Shown: positions 1 through 5,234 of the stretch, in pieces
How the letters are laid out: each line of letters begins with the position of its first letter
Position numbering within the stretch: the first letter of the stretch is position 1
NCBI GenBank assembly: GCA_031267485.1
Contig: JAIRYY010000179.1
Coordinates: forward strand, 1-6,268
Length of the DNA: 6,268 nt
Origin: Tannerella sp.
GTDB taxonomy: Bacteria > Bacteroidota > Bacteroidia > Bacteroidales > Tannerellaceae
Direction of reading: 5' to 3'
The notes under the pieces: generated by a model
The model's database searches: none
Seen by the model: the letters and a program-made list of their open reading frames with translations, nothing else
Told to the model about the DNA's origin: nothing
Made by a program: the position numbers and the translations under genes

Positions 1-1095
1 AGTGACTGGAGTCCCGGCATACTTTCATGGAGAAATCCGGGAATTACGTATAGAGCTTATGATGTTGAGCCTCTGCCTGATGGTTCTACATATGTATGGT
101 CATTGGGACAACAAGACCCGTATGGACTACAGGGAAGAGATATAAGAAAAGAATCTAATACTTTTACCTATAATAACTCTTACCAAACTCCAACTCTTGA
201 AAATTGGGCTATTAACCCCGGTGATAAATATTATCATGAGTTTACCATAAGATTATCTTATGAAAAAGGGAAAGATTTTATTCCATTCCTGAAAAGAAGA
301 ATTGTAACCGGAAAAAATGCTGAAATTTTAGTGGAAGATTTGTTATTACCGGATTCTGTTACGGATAAGACCCAGTTTACGGATGGTACGGGCATTGCCA
401 CATACAAATACATCGTGGACATTACGCCCCTGCTTGAGAAATATTCCCTTGTACAGACGAGCAACACTGATACGATCGTTAAAGACAGGATCGAATATGA
501 TATCTGGGTAGCAGAAGAAGTATCGAACAATCCGGGATCGGGCAACGCCTATCCGACCATCTCGCGCGCGGTAAAAATCCTTGCCGAAGAAGGATTGGCA
601 ACATATCCCTATGCGGGCATACCTCAATATGTAAACATCTATAAGGATTTTACTTTTGAAGTCTCCGGCGACCCCGAAAAAACCCTGGAAGCAGGAGTAT
701 ATCTCGATCCCCAGCTTGATGGCAACCTCATAGTGGATCCCGTTTACGCCATTGACAAGGGAATAAAAATAGAGGCGACCGCCGCCGGCAAATGGAACGT
801 AACCATCTCCAAAGTCTTCCACAACATAACCGTAAAAGTGGGATACGCCGCAACAACCGAAAGCAATGAGGGCGGAGACGGAACCGGAAACCTGCTCATC
901 GTCAAAGACGCCGTCTGGGCATCGGGAGGCCAGCTCTACATCAAAGCCGCCACCCCCGGCCAGCTCCAGATCTATTCCATCACCGGCCAGCTCCAGAAAG
1001 CAAAAGCCGTCAGTGGAAACGTCACCCTGTCCGATCTGCCAAAAGGCATCTACCTCGTCAAGTTGAACGGCAGGACATACAAAGTTTTCAATTAA
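1..1095 (+). CDS. Secreted protein with C-terminal T9SS type A sorting domain (5' end missing)
   Basis: The frame is open from base 1 to TAA at 1093-1095, giving 364 codons; the true start and signal peptide lie upstream of the window. The first in-window start-like codon, TTG at 103, is internal. The last ~65 residues (about 300-364) form a typical T9SS type A sorting domain: a beta-rich segment with LQIYSITGQL, then LSDLPKGIYLVKLNGR, and a short end in KVFN. In this family the domain directs export across the outer membrane by the type IX machinery and is then cleaved by the PorU-type sortase. The rest (about residues 1-295) is rich in Tyr, Asp, Thr and Asn and looks like an extracellular beta-sandwich protein; I recognise no catalytic domain, so the function is unknown. 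The first ~360 bases are AT-rich, while the sorting-domain part is clearly GC-rich, suggesting a mosaic origin. An intrinsic terminator follows directly, so this gene ends its transcription unit. Confidence 0.85.
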   Translation, partial: SDWSPGILSWRNPGITYRAYDVEPLPDGSTYVWSLGQQDPYGLQGRDIRKESNTFTYNNSYQTPTLENWAINPGDKYYHEFTIRLSYEKGKDFIPFLKRRIVTGKNAEILVEDLLLPDSVTDKTQFTDGTGIATYKYIVDITPLLEKYSLVQTSNTDTIVKDRIEYDIWVAEEVSNNPGSGNAYPTISRAVKILAEEGLATYPYAGIPQYVNIYKDFTFEVSGDPEKTLEAGVYLDPQLDGNLIVDPVYAIDKGIKIEATAAGKWNVTISKVFHNITVKVGYAATTESNEGGDGTGNLLIVKDAVWASGGQLYIKAATPGQLQIYSITGQLQKAKAVSGNVTLSDLPKGIYLVKLNGRTYKVFN

Positions 1096-1121
1096 CTGTA
1101 GTGTCATAATATTATTGAGGA

Positions 1122-1163
1122 AAAGGGAGGAAAACCATTTCGGTTTCCCCTCCCTTTTTTTTT
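1122..1163 (+). terminator. Intrinsic terminator after the T9SS cargo gene
   Basis: The left arm AAAGGGAGG-A-AAACC (1122-1136) pairs with GGTTT-CC-CCTCCCTTT (1142-1157) around a 5-nt loop. There is one small internal loop (A opposite CC). A run of nine T residues (1155-1163) follows, partly pairing with the A's at the stem base. The stem starts 26 nt after the cargo gene stop and ends 55 nt before the antitoxin start, so it separates the two transcription units. Confidence 0.85.
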
Positions 1164-1178
1164 GAACCAAAATCCCGC

Positions 1179-1208
1179 TTGCAAATAAAAAAAAACACCC
1201 TAACTTTG
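1179..1208 (+). promoter_or_regulatory. Bacteroidota-type promoter of the toxin-antitoxin operon
   Basis: TAACTTTG at 1201-1208 is an exact match to the TAnnTTTG -7 box of Bacteroidota. CTTG at 1178-1181, 19 bp upstream, fits the -33 TTTG box with one mismatch. Transcription would start at about 1212-1215, leaving only a few A residues before the ATG at 1218. Two TTGCAA palindromes (1179-1184 and 1206-1211; the second extends to TTTGCAAA at 1205-1212) overlap the two boxes. They could be an autoregulatory operator, which is inference only. The TTG at 1179 could be read as an upstream start codon but is better explained as part of the -33 box. Confidence 0.7.
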
Positions 1209-1217
1209 CAAAAAAAA

Positions 1218-1460
1218 ATGTTAGTCATAACAACAAGAGAATTCAGAGCCAATCAAAAAAAATATTTTGACATGGCAGAAAAGGAAACCGTACTGATTGC
1301 GCGCAAAAACGGTAACCCGATAAATCTCCAGGTAGTCAATAAAGACGAAATCCCCTCAAAAGAAGAGCTGAAAGCCATTCAAAGAGGCCTGGAAGACATC
1401 CGTCTCGGCAGAACCGTTGAAGTAGCAAACATAGATGATATATGGTCAAGTATACAATAA
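1218..1460 (+). CDS. Phd/YefM-like antitoxin of a type II toxin-antitoxin module
   Basis: Encodes 80 residues starting MLVITTREFRANQKKYFDMA. This matches the N-terminal DNA-binding fold of the Phd/YefM antitoxin superfamily, with the characteristic start 'M-x-V-(S/T)-(S/T)-R-E-F-R-x-N-Q-K' common in Bacteroidota YoeB-partner antitoxins. The following VLIARKNGNPINLQVV is the usual second beta hairpin. The C-terminal part (about 48-80), with a predicted helix and the DIW motif near the end, would be the flexible tail that wraps and neutralises the toxin. An in-frame TTG at 1179 would add 13 residues, but it is part of the promoter, so ATG 1218 is preferred. No Shine-Dalgarno sequence precedes it, only poly-A, which is usual in this phylum. 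The toxin ATG at 1442 lies inside the last codons, the overlap typical of such operons. By family knowledge it should repress its own promoter with the toxin as co-repressor. Confidence 0.85.
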   Translation: MLVITTREFRANQKKYFDMAEKETVLIARKNGNPINLQVVNKDEIPSKEELKAIQRGLEDIRLGRTVEVANIDDIWSSIQ

Positions 1461-1721
1461 TGGTTTACCGAAGAAGCCCGGAAACAATTAAGGCTCATCC
1501 ACAAATCGGGAAACAAAGCCTTAATACGAAAAGTCGAACAGCTATTCACCAAACTCTCGGAACATCCGTATACAGGAACAGGCCAGCCCGAACAGATGCG
1601 ATACATACAAGGCATGTGGTCCCGGAGATTAGACCGCAAAAACAGGCTCCGGTACACGGTTAATGATTTAACAGTAACAGTATATACAGTATCCGCCTCC
1701 GGCCATTATGAAGACAAATAA
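1442..1721 (+). pseudogene. yoeB: Txe/YoeB-family mRNA interferase toxin, broken by a one-base frame shift near its start
   Basis: From 1461 to TAA at 1719-1721 the sequence reads WFTEEARKQLRLIHKSGNKA onward, through GTGQPEQM and MWSRRLDRKNRLRY, to a C terminus SASGHYEDK. This is the YoeB toxin body, a ribosome-dependent endoribonuclease. Residues matching E. coli YoeB Glu46 (QPE), Arg59 (WSRR), Arg65 (NRLRY) and His83-Tyr84 (GHY) are all present. That stretch is in the same frame as the antitoxin, directly after its TAA, and has no ATG, GTG or TTG in a suitable place. The only sensible start, ATG 1442 (MVKYTI), is in another frame; removing one base at about 1460 joins MVKYTI to WFTEEA and gives a normal 92-residue toxin. 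Unshifted, ATG 1442 yields 73 unrelated residues ending at 1663. The break may be a recent inactivating indel, a sequence error, or programmed +1 shifting; I consider these in that order. Confidence in the family is high, in the pseudogene status moderate. Confidence 0.75.
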
Positions 1722-1733
1722 CCCCTCCCTCCC

Positions 1734-1807
1734 CGTCATTGCGAGCGCAGCGAAGCAATCCAGGGTCTTGCCTGTGCCTGGATTGCTTCGCTGCGCTCGC
1801 AATGACG
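1734..1807. repeat. 31-bp perfect inverted repeat (MITE-like palindromic element)
   Basis: The arm at 1734-1764 (CGTCATTGCGAGCGCAGCGA...CAGG) is the exact reverse complement of 1777-1807, with a 12-nt spacer. Elements ending in GTCATTGCGAGCG...GAAGCAATCC are a widespread class of dispersed bacterial palindromic repeats; that statement is from general knowledge. It starts 12 bp after the toxin stop, lies between convergent genes and could fold into a very stable RNA hairpin. No U-tract follows, so it is not a canonical intrinsic terminator, though it may help end or protect transcripts from both sides. Confidence 0.9.
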
Positions 1808-1999
1808 AAAGATAGAGACGCTTATTATCCGTATATTAACGAACCGTTTTTTTTCGTCTTTTTTCCTTTTTTTTCCGGCGAAGCTGGGGTGGGATCTCGC
1901 AATGACGAAAAATAGAGACGCTTATTATCCGTATATTAACGAGCCGTTTTTTTCGTCTTTTTTCCTTTTTTTTCCGGCGAAGCTGGGGAGGGGTTTCGC
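1801..1999. repeat. Two tandem copies of a ~100-bp unit with a pyrimidine tract
   Basis: Bases 1801-1900 and 1901-1999 are near-identical direct repeats. Both carry AATGACGAAA, then TAGAGACGCTTATTATCC, GTATATTAACGA, a long T/C tract and CCGGCGAAGCTGGGG. They differ at a few positions (GAT/AAT, GAACC/GAGCC, GGTGGGATCT/GGAGGGGTTT) and by one T in a homopolymer. A third start, AATGACGGG, at 2000 marks the end of the array. Translated on the minus strand the copies give a repeated RHCE-PPQLRRKKKEKRRKK peptide, which is a repeat artefact, not a protein. Confidence 0.95.
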
Positions 2000-2034
2000 A
2001 ATGACGGGAAATCCAATCCATAAAAATATCCCGC

Positions 2035-2062
2035 GTAGAGACGCGATTAATCGCGTCTCTAC
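2035..2062. repeat. 28-bp perfect palindrome
   Basis: GTAGAGACGCGATT (2035-2048) is followed at once by its exact reverse complement (2049-2062), so there is no spacer. The half-site TAGAGACGC also occurs once in each tandem unit (1813-1821 and 1913-1921), which links the palindrome to the array. CAATGAC follows immediately, as at the ends of the neighbouring modules. Short palindromes with TAGAGACGC arms are common dispersed repeats in several phyla (general knowledge). It could be a repeat remnant, a protein-binding site or an RNA hairpin. Confidence 0.9.
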
Positions 2063-2065
2063 AAT

Positions 2066-2107
2066 GACAGGGCGGCGGCCTGTCCCACCCCGTCCCGTGA
2101 GGGACGG
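2066..2107. other. Two GC-rich hairpins downstream of the Rid-family gene
   Basis: GACAGG (2066-2071) pairs with CCTGTC (2079-2084), and CCGTCCC (2090-2096) pairs with GGGACGG (2101-2107) around GTGA. Read on the minus strand, the second hairpin begins 27 nt after the stop of the Rid-family gene and could act as its transcription end. There is no T-run on either side, so a rho-independent terminator is not supported. They may equally be further members of the repeat cluster. Confidence 0.45.
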
Positions 2108-2133
2108 AATGTGTCGGTAGAAAACGCCAAAAT

Positions 2134-3294
2134 CTACAGCGGTTCAAATTCCGGATTGCTGTCTTTTGCGATGGCGAAACATTCCATTTCGACGAGCCAT
2201 CCCGGACGGCATATCGGGGCCAGGACAATCAGTTTCGGTATTCCCGGGAAACGGTTTTCGATGAGGGGTCGGACGACGGTATGGTCGGCCGGGTCGCGCA
2301 GGTAGACGGTTATATGGGCGATGTCGGCGGCGGCGCATCCGGCTTCGCGGAGCAGCACCTCGACATTTTCGATCATGCGGGCTGTCTGGCCGCCGATGTC
2401 GCCGTCGTGGACGATGTCGCCGTTGCGGTCTATGCTGGCCGTGCCGGAGATGAGCACGTGCCGGCGGTCGCCGTAGCGTATGCAGGTCCCGCGCTCGAAC
2501 GTTACGCCATATTCGGACGTGGGACTCATGTGAGTTCTGGCGTGCAAATGCCGGACCTGTCCGGGGTCGAGTCCTCTGACGGCGTAGGAATCGAGTATGA
2601 CGACGGCTTTCGGGTCGGCATGACGGCCGTTTATGCCTGTGCTTGCGATGTAGTGCGTCTTTTCGGTAAGTCCGTTTTCGGCGAAGAGTTCCCGCCGCGC
2701 CTTTACCACGCCGGCGTAATTTACGTCGACGTTCTGCACGAAAATCCATGTGCGGAGGCAGTTTCCGGCAAGCGTGCAGCCGTGTTCCCCAAGTTGCGCG
2801 ATGTAGTCTTTCAGCAGCGTGTTCATCTGTTTTTCCGCATCGTTTCCCGGTTCGGCGGCGGTGGCTGTCGCTTTCCACAGGTGCAGGTATTTCCCGTGCC
2901 GCACGCAGGAGAGGCCGTGATGCTCCGAAACGTCCACGCCGGTCTGCAGATATGCCCACAGGGCTATTTTGGCGCCGTTCAGCGGAGGCTGTTCGATGAT
3001 CGAAATGCGGCGGTTATTCCCTCCTCCGGGCAGATAATCCTGCAGGAGGCACGCCTGATTGGCGGCGTCGCTCAGGAAAATGCGCAGGAAGACGACTGTC
3101 GCATCATCTTGCAGGACATTTTTGCGGATCTCCCCGAAAGAGGCGAAGGCCGACTTCAGCTGTTCGGAAAAGGCGAGCCCCTTCTCCGTGACTTGAACGG
3201 TCAGCTGGTATTCCGACACGCCTTTTTCCGCGGGAAACATGGATATGGCGGCGTCCGTATGCCGGTGGGCGTCTGTGACTGTTTTATATTGCAT
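2134..3294 (-). CDS. Rid/YjgF-superfamily protein resembling chorismatase (FkbO/Hyg5/XanB2 type)
   Basis: 386 residues starting MQYKTVTDAH at 3294, 5 nt after the GH3 stop; an in-frame ATG at 3354 would overlap the GH3 gene by 55 nt and is less likely. The C-terminal domain (about 250-376) has Rid-fold landmarks: LISGTASI (281-288), HDGDIGGQT (296-304), Asn310 and the end CRPGWLVEMECFAI (362-375), with the arginine and glutamates typical of the active site. Unlike ~130-residue RidA proteins it carries two further Rid-like segments, at about 20-118 and 128-238 (RTW at 181-183, ASTGI at 217-221). RTW, ASTGI, YG (262-263), the SGTA block, HDGD and C-terminal VEME are in the order I recall from chorismatases, which split chorismate into pyruvate and hydroxybenzoate or dihydroxy-diene acids. 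Cys362 appears to fall where Hyg5-type 3-hydroxybenzoate synthases have cysteine; this is from memory. Chorismate as substrate is inference; an imine deaminase or other Rid role remains possible. Confidence 0.75.
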   Translation of the reverse strand: MQYKTVTDAHRHTDAAISMFPAEKGVSEYQLTVQVTEKGLAFSEQLKSAFASFGEIRKNVLQDDATVVFLRIFLSDAANQACLLQDYLPGGGNNRRISIIEQPPLNGAKIALWAYLQTGVDVSEHHGLSCVRHGKYLHLWKATATAAEPGNDAEKQMNTLLKDYIAQLGEHGCTLAGNCLRTWIFVQNVDVNYAGVVKARRELFAENGLTEKTHYIASTGINGRHADPKAVVILDSYAVRGLDPGQVRHLHARTHMSPTSEYGVTFERGTCIRYGDRRHVLISGTASIDRNGDIVHDGDIGGQTARMIENVEVLLREAGCAAADIAHITVYLRDPADHTVVRPLIENRFPGIPKLIVLAPICRPGWLVEMECFAIAKDSNPEFEPL

Positions 3295-3299
3295 GAGCT

Positions 3300-4814
3300 T
3301 TAACTGTTTCTTGCCAGCAGTTTGTCGATTAAGTCGCGGCTGTTGGACAGGCATGGCACTTTGTGTTGTCCGCCCAGCTTGCCCTGTTCCTTGAGCCAGT
3401 CGTAAAACAGGTTTTCCCTTGCCGGTATGATTTCGGGTTTCAGCAGGGAGATTCCCTTGTATCTCTTGGCGTCGTAATCGGAGTTCAGCTGTTTGAGCGC
3501 CCTGTCCAGGGCGGTTGCGAATCCGTCGAGGGATTGCGGCGGCTTTTCAAATTCGATTAGCCACTGGTGGCGTCCTTTCCCGCTCTCGAGGATAAACAGC
3601 GGCGCGGCGGTGTACGCTCTGACGGTGGCGCCGGTTTCACGGCATGCCCGGTGTATGCCTTTTTCCGCGTTGTCGATCATCAGTTCTTCGCCGAAAGCGT
3701 TGATGAAAAGTTTTGTCCGGCCGGTAATCGTGAATTTGTGCGGAAAGAGGGAGGTGAAACGTACCGTGTCGCCGATGAGATAGCGCCACAGGCCGCCTGC
3801 CGTGGAAATGACCATCGCGTAGTTTTCGTCCACGCGGACGTCTTCGAGCGGAATCGTTTTCGGGTTGCCGGACGCCGACAGTTCGCTCATCGGGATAAAC
3901 TCGTAAAAAATGCCGTAGTCGGGCATCAGCAGCAGGCTTTTGTCCGCCGGGTCGTCCTGTATGCCGAAGAAGCCTTCGGACGCGTTGTAGGTCTCCATGT
4001 AATGCATCCGTCCGTCGGGCAGCAGTTTCTCGTACTGGGCGCGGTACGGCTCGAAGCCTACTCCGCCGTGAAAAAACACTTCCAGATTCGGCCATACTTC
4101 GTAAATCGTTTCCTTTCCCGCTCTTTCGAGGACGGCTTTGATGAGCACGAGCATCCAGGACGGTATCCCGGAGATGCTTGCGATGTCCCTGCTCAGCGTG
4201 CTTTCTACGATCGCGTTTATTTTGGATTCCCATTCGTCCATGAGTATAATCTTCCGGCACGGGACGCGGATGAGGTTGACGAGCGGGTTCAGGTTCTGCA
4301 GCAGGACGGCCGAGAGGTCTCCGCAGTGCGCTTTCCCGTTGATAGCCGAGGGGCTGTGGCTCCCGCCCAGAATCAGTCCCTTTTTCGAGAAAAAGCGCGT
4401 TTCGGGGTTGTTGCGCAGGTACAGTGCGACGGTGTCGAATCCCCCCTGGTAATGACACTTCCCCAGTATTTCGCACGTGACGGGGATGTATTTGCTGCGG
4501 TCGTTTGTCGTGCCGCTGCTTTTTGCGTACCATCTGACGACGGACGGCCAGAGGATGTTTTTTTCGCCGTTAATCATTCGTTCGATGAACGGCTGCAGGC
4601 TTTCATAAACGGACACGGGAACGCGCTCGCGGAAGTCGGCGTATCCGGCGATGTCCCGGAAGCCGTATTTCCTGCCCCATTCCGTGTTTCCGGCCGTTCG
4701 CAGGAGCTGTAACAATTGTCTGTGCTGAATGTCCGCCATTTGTTGGCCGAACGACTCAATCTGTCGTTGCCTTGCGGAGAATATGGGCGCTATCGTTTTA
4801 GTTATAATATCCAT
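3300..4814 (-). CDS. GH3-family acyl-acid adenylating / amido synthetase-like enzyme
   Basis: 504 residues, ATG at 4814, TAA at 3302-3300; this length is usual for bacterial GH3 proteins. The three ATP-binding motifs of the GH3 (ANL-type) superfamily are visible: SSGTTNDRSKYIP (99-111, phosphate loop), TYNASEGFFG (275-284, the YxxSE adenine/carboxylate motif) and WRYLIGDTVRF (343-353, ribose-binding Asp). TGRTKLF (363-369) marks the hinge to the small C-terminal domain, and GGQHKVPCL near the C terminus is family-like. GH3 enzymes activate a carboxylic acid as the acyl-AMP and, in plants, pass it to an amino acid (jasmonate, indole-acetate, benzoate or isochorismate conjugation). The bacterial substrate cannot be read from the sequence. 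It is the first gene of a two-gene operon; the Rid-family gene starts 5 nt downstream, suggesting linked chemistry on an aromatic acid. No Shine-Dalgarno sequence is seen. Family confidence is high, substrate unknown. Confidence 0.9.
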   Translation of the reverse strand: MDIITKTIAPIFSARQRQIESFGQQMADIQHRQLLQLLRTAGNTEWGRKYGFRDIAGYADFRERVPVSVYESLQPFIERMINGEKNILWPSVVRWYAKSSGTTNDRSKYIPVTCEILGKCHYQGGFDTVALYLRNNPETRFFSKKGLILGGSHSPSAINGKAHCGDLSAVLLQNLNPLVNLIRVPCRKIILMDEWESKINAIVESTLSRDIASISGIPSWMLVLIKAVLERAGKETIYEVWPNLEVFFHGGVGFEPYRAQYEKLLPDGRMHYMETYNASEGFFGIQDDPADKSLLLMPDYGIFYEFIPMSELSASGNPKTIPLEDVRVDENYAMVISTAGGLWRYLIGDTVRFTSLFPHKFTITGRTKLFINAFGEELMIDNAEKGIHRACRETGATVRAYTAAPLFILESGKGRHQWLIEFEKPPQSLDGFATALDRALKQLNSDYDAKRYKGISLLKPEIIPARENLFYDWLKEQGKLGGQHKVPCLSNSRDLIDKLLARNS

Positions 4815-4851
4815 ACAGGAGAATAAGGGAAAAATTACATTGAAAACTGCG

Positions 4852-4885
4852 CAAAATTAGGCATTATTTTTGTCTTTATATCACA
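4852..4885 (-). promoter_or_regulatory. Candidate Bacteroidota promoter for the GH3-Rid operon
   Basis: On the minus strand, TAATTTTG (4859 to 4852) fits the TAnnTTTG -7 box exactly. TGTG (4885 to 4882), 22 bp upstream, is a one-mismatch -33 box at a slightly long spacing. The predicted start near 4848 leaves a leader of about 33 nt before ATG 4814. The -7 box is convincing, the -33 box weak. Confidence 0.5.
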
Positions 4886-4976
4886 TTTGGCCTATTATTG
4901 TTGACTGTTAAAAAGTCTTTCCCCCATTCGCGTGCCTTTATTGATTCGTCCGCTTGCTATAAAACATGTTATTTTA

Positions 4977-5009
4977 TTTGGATTGTATGCATTATTATAG
5001 CGACCTTTG
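4977..5009 (+). promoter_or_regulatory. Candidate promoter for the small ORF and phosphofructokinase
   Basis: TTTG at 4977-4980 and GACCTTTG at 5002-5009 (seven of eight agreeing with TAnnTTTG) are 21 bp apart, within the usual Bacteroidota range. The start would be near 5013, about 22 nt before ATG 5035 and about 240 nt before the phosphofructokinase ATG. The site lies in the 220-bp intergenic region that also holds the divergent GH3 promoter. Confidence 0.4.
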
Positions 5010-5034
5010 CCGCGTAATTTAAAAATATGATAAT

Positions 5035-5196
5035 ATGAAAGCAGTTAAAGGTGTTTTTTTGATGATTCTTGTCTTTACCGTATCCGCTCCCTGTTTCGGG
5101 AACAGCGATGTGATAAAAAGAAAAAAGAACAAGTGGCTTCACCCCAGAGAACTGGTGGAACCCGCAAATGCCGACGCAACCGCAGGACGCCCATAA
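5035..5196 (+). CDS. Small ORF with signal-peptide-like N terminus, upstream of phosphofructokinase
   Basis: This 53-codon frame runs from ATG 5035 to TAA 5194-5196. It begins MKAVKGVFLMILVFTVSAPC, with a basic n-region, a hydrophobic core of about 14 residues and a plausible signal peptidase I site near CFG/N (about residues 21-23). A lipobox is not supported because Pro precedes the Cys. The remaining ~30 residues are strongly basic at first (VIKRKKNKWLHPREL) and end in ADATAGRP. I recognise no family. A candidate promoter sits about 25 nt upstream with an A-rich leader, as expected for this phylum. It could be a real secreted micropeptide, a leader peptide acting on the downstream gene, or the 5' remnant of a longer decayed secreted protein; the GC-rich last third resembles non-coding sequence. 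The gap to the phosphofructokinase ATG is 58 nt. Confidence 0.5.
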   Translation: MKAVKGVFLMILVFTVSAPCFGNSDVIKRKKNKWLHPRELVEPANADATAGRP

Positions 5197-5234
5197 ACGG
5201 GCGGGTGGATGCGCCTGTTCCGTTCCTGCGGAAC
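5188..5234 (+). promoter_or_regulatory. Two hairpins in the phosphofructokinase leader
   Basis: CGCCC (5188-5192) pairs with GGGCG (5199-5203), with the small ORF stop codon in the loop. GTTCCG (5217-5222) pairs with CGGAAC (5229-5234) around TTCCTG. The second stem is followed, after an 11-nt A/T-rich stretch, by six T residues (5245-5250), just before ATG 5255. This is too far from the stem for a standard terminator. A leader-peptide attenuation role is possible but unproven. Confidence 0.3.

Noticed and set aside
346..1170. Minus-strand open frame of 274 codons opposite the T9SS cargo gene
   Set aside because: It runs through the terminator and has no promoter or motif. The plus-strand frame ends in a clear sorting domain, so this is a shadow.
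1179..1217. TTG 1179 as antitoxin start codon
   Set aside because: The added 13 residues are low-complexity (QIKKNTLTLQKK) and the bases are better explained by the -33 and -7 promoter boxes. The antitoxin family normally begins at the MLVITTREF methionine.
1442..1663. Unshifted 73-codon frame from ATG 1442 as an independent small protein
   Set aside because: Only its first six residues fit a toxin; the rest is an out-of-frame reading of the well-conserved YoeB body.
1734..2062. CRISPR-like array
   Set aside because: There are only two ~100-bp near-identical units with no unique spacers of regular length, and no cas genes nearby.
1836..2228. Minus-strand ORF with repeated RHCE-PPQLRRKKKEKRRKK peptide
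   Set aside because: The peptide repeat comes from translating the 100-bp tandem repeat; the ORF also runs into the 3' end of the Rid-family gene.
2281..3303. Long plus-strand open frame (340 codons) opposite the Rid-family gene
   Set aside because: It is a shadow of GC-rich codon use in the minus-strand gene. Its translation is low-complexity, rich in Gly, Val, Ala and Arg, with no recognisable motif, whereas the minus strand shows clear Rid motifs.
3567..4712. Long plus-strand open frame (381 codons) opposite the GH3 gene
   Set aside because: The minus-strand gene has all three GH3 ATP-binding motifs; the opposite frame has no family-like features.
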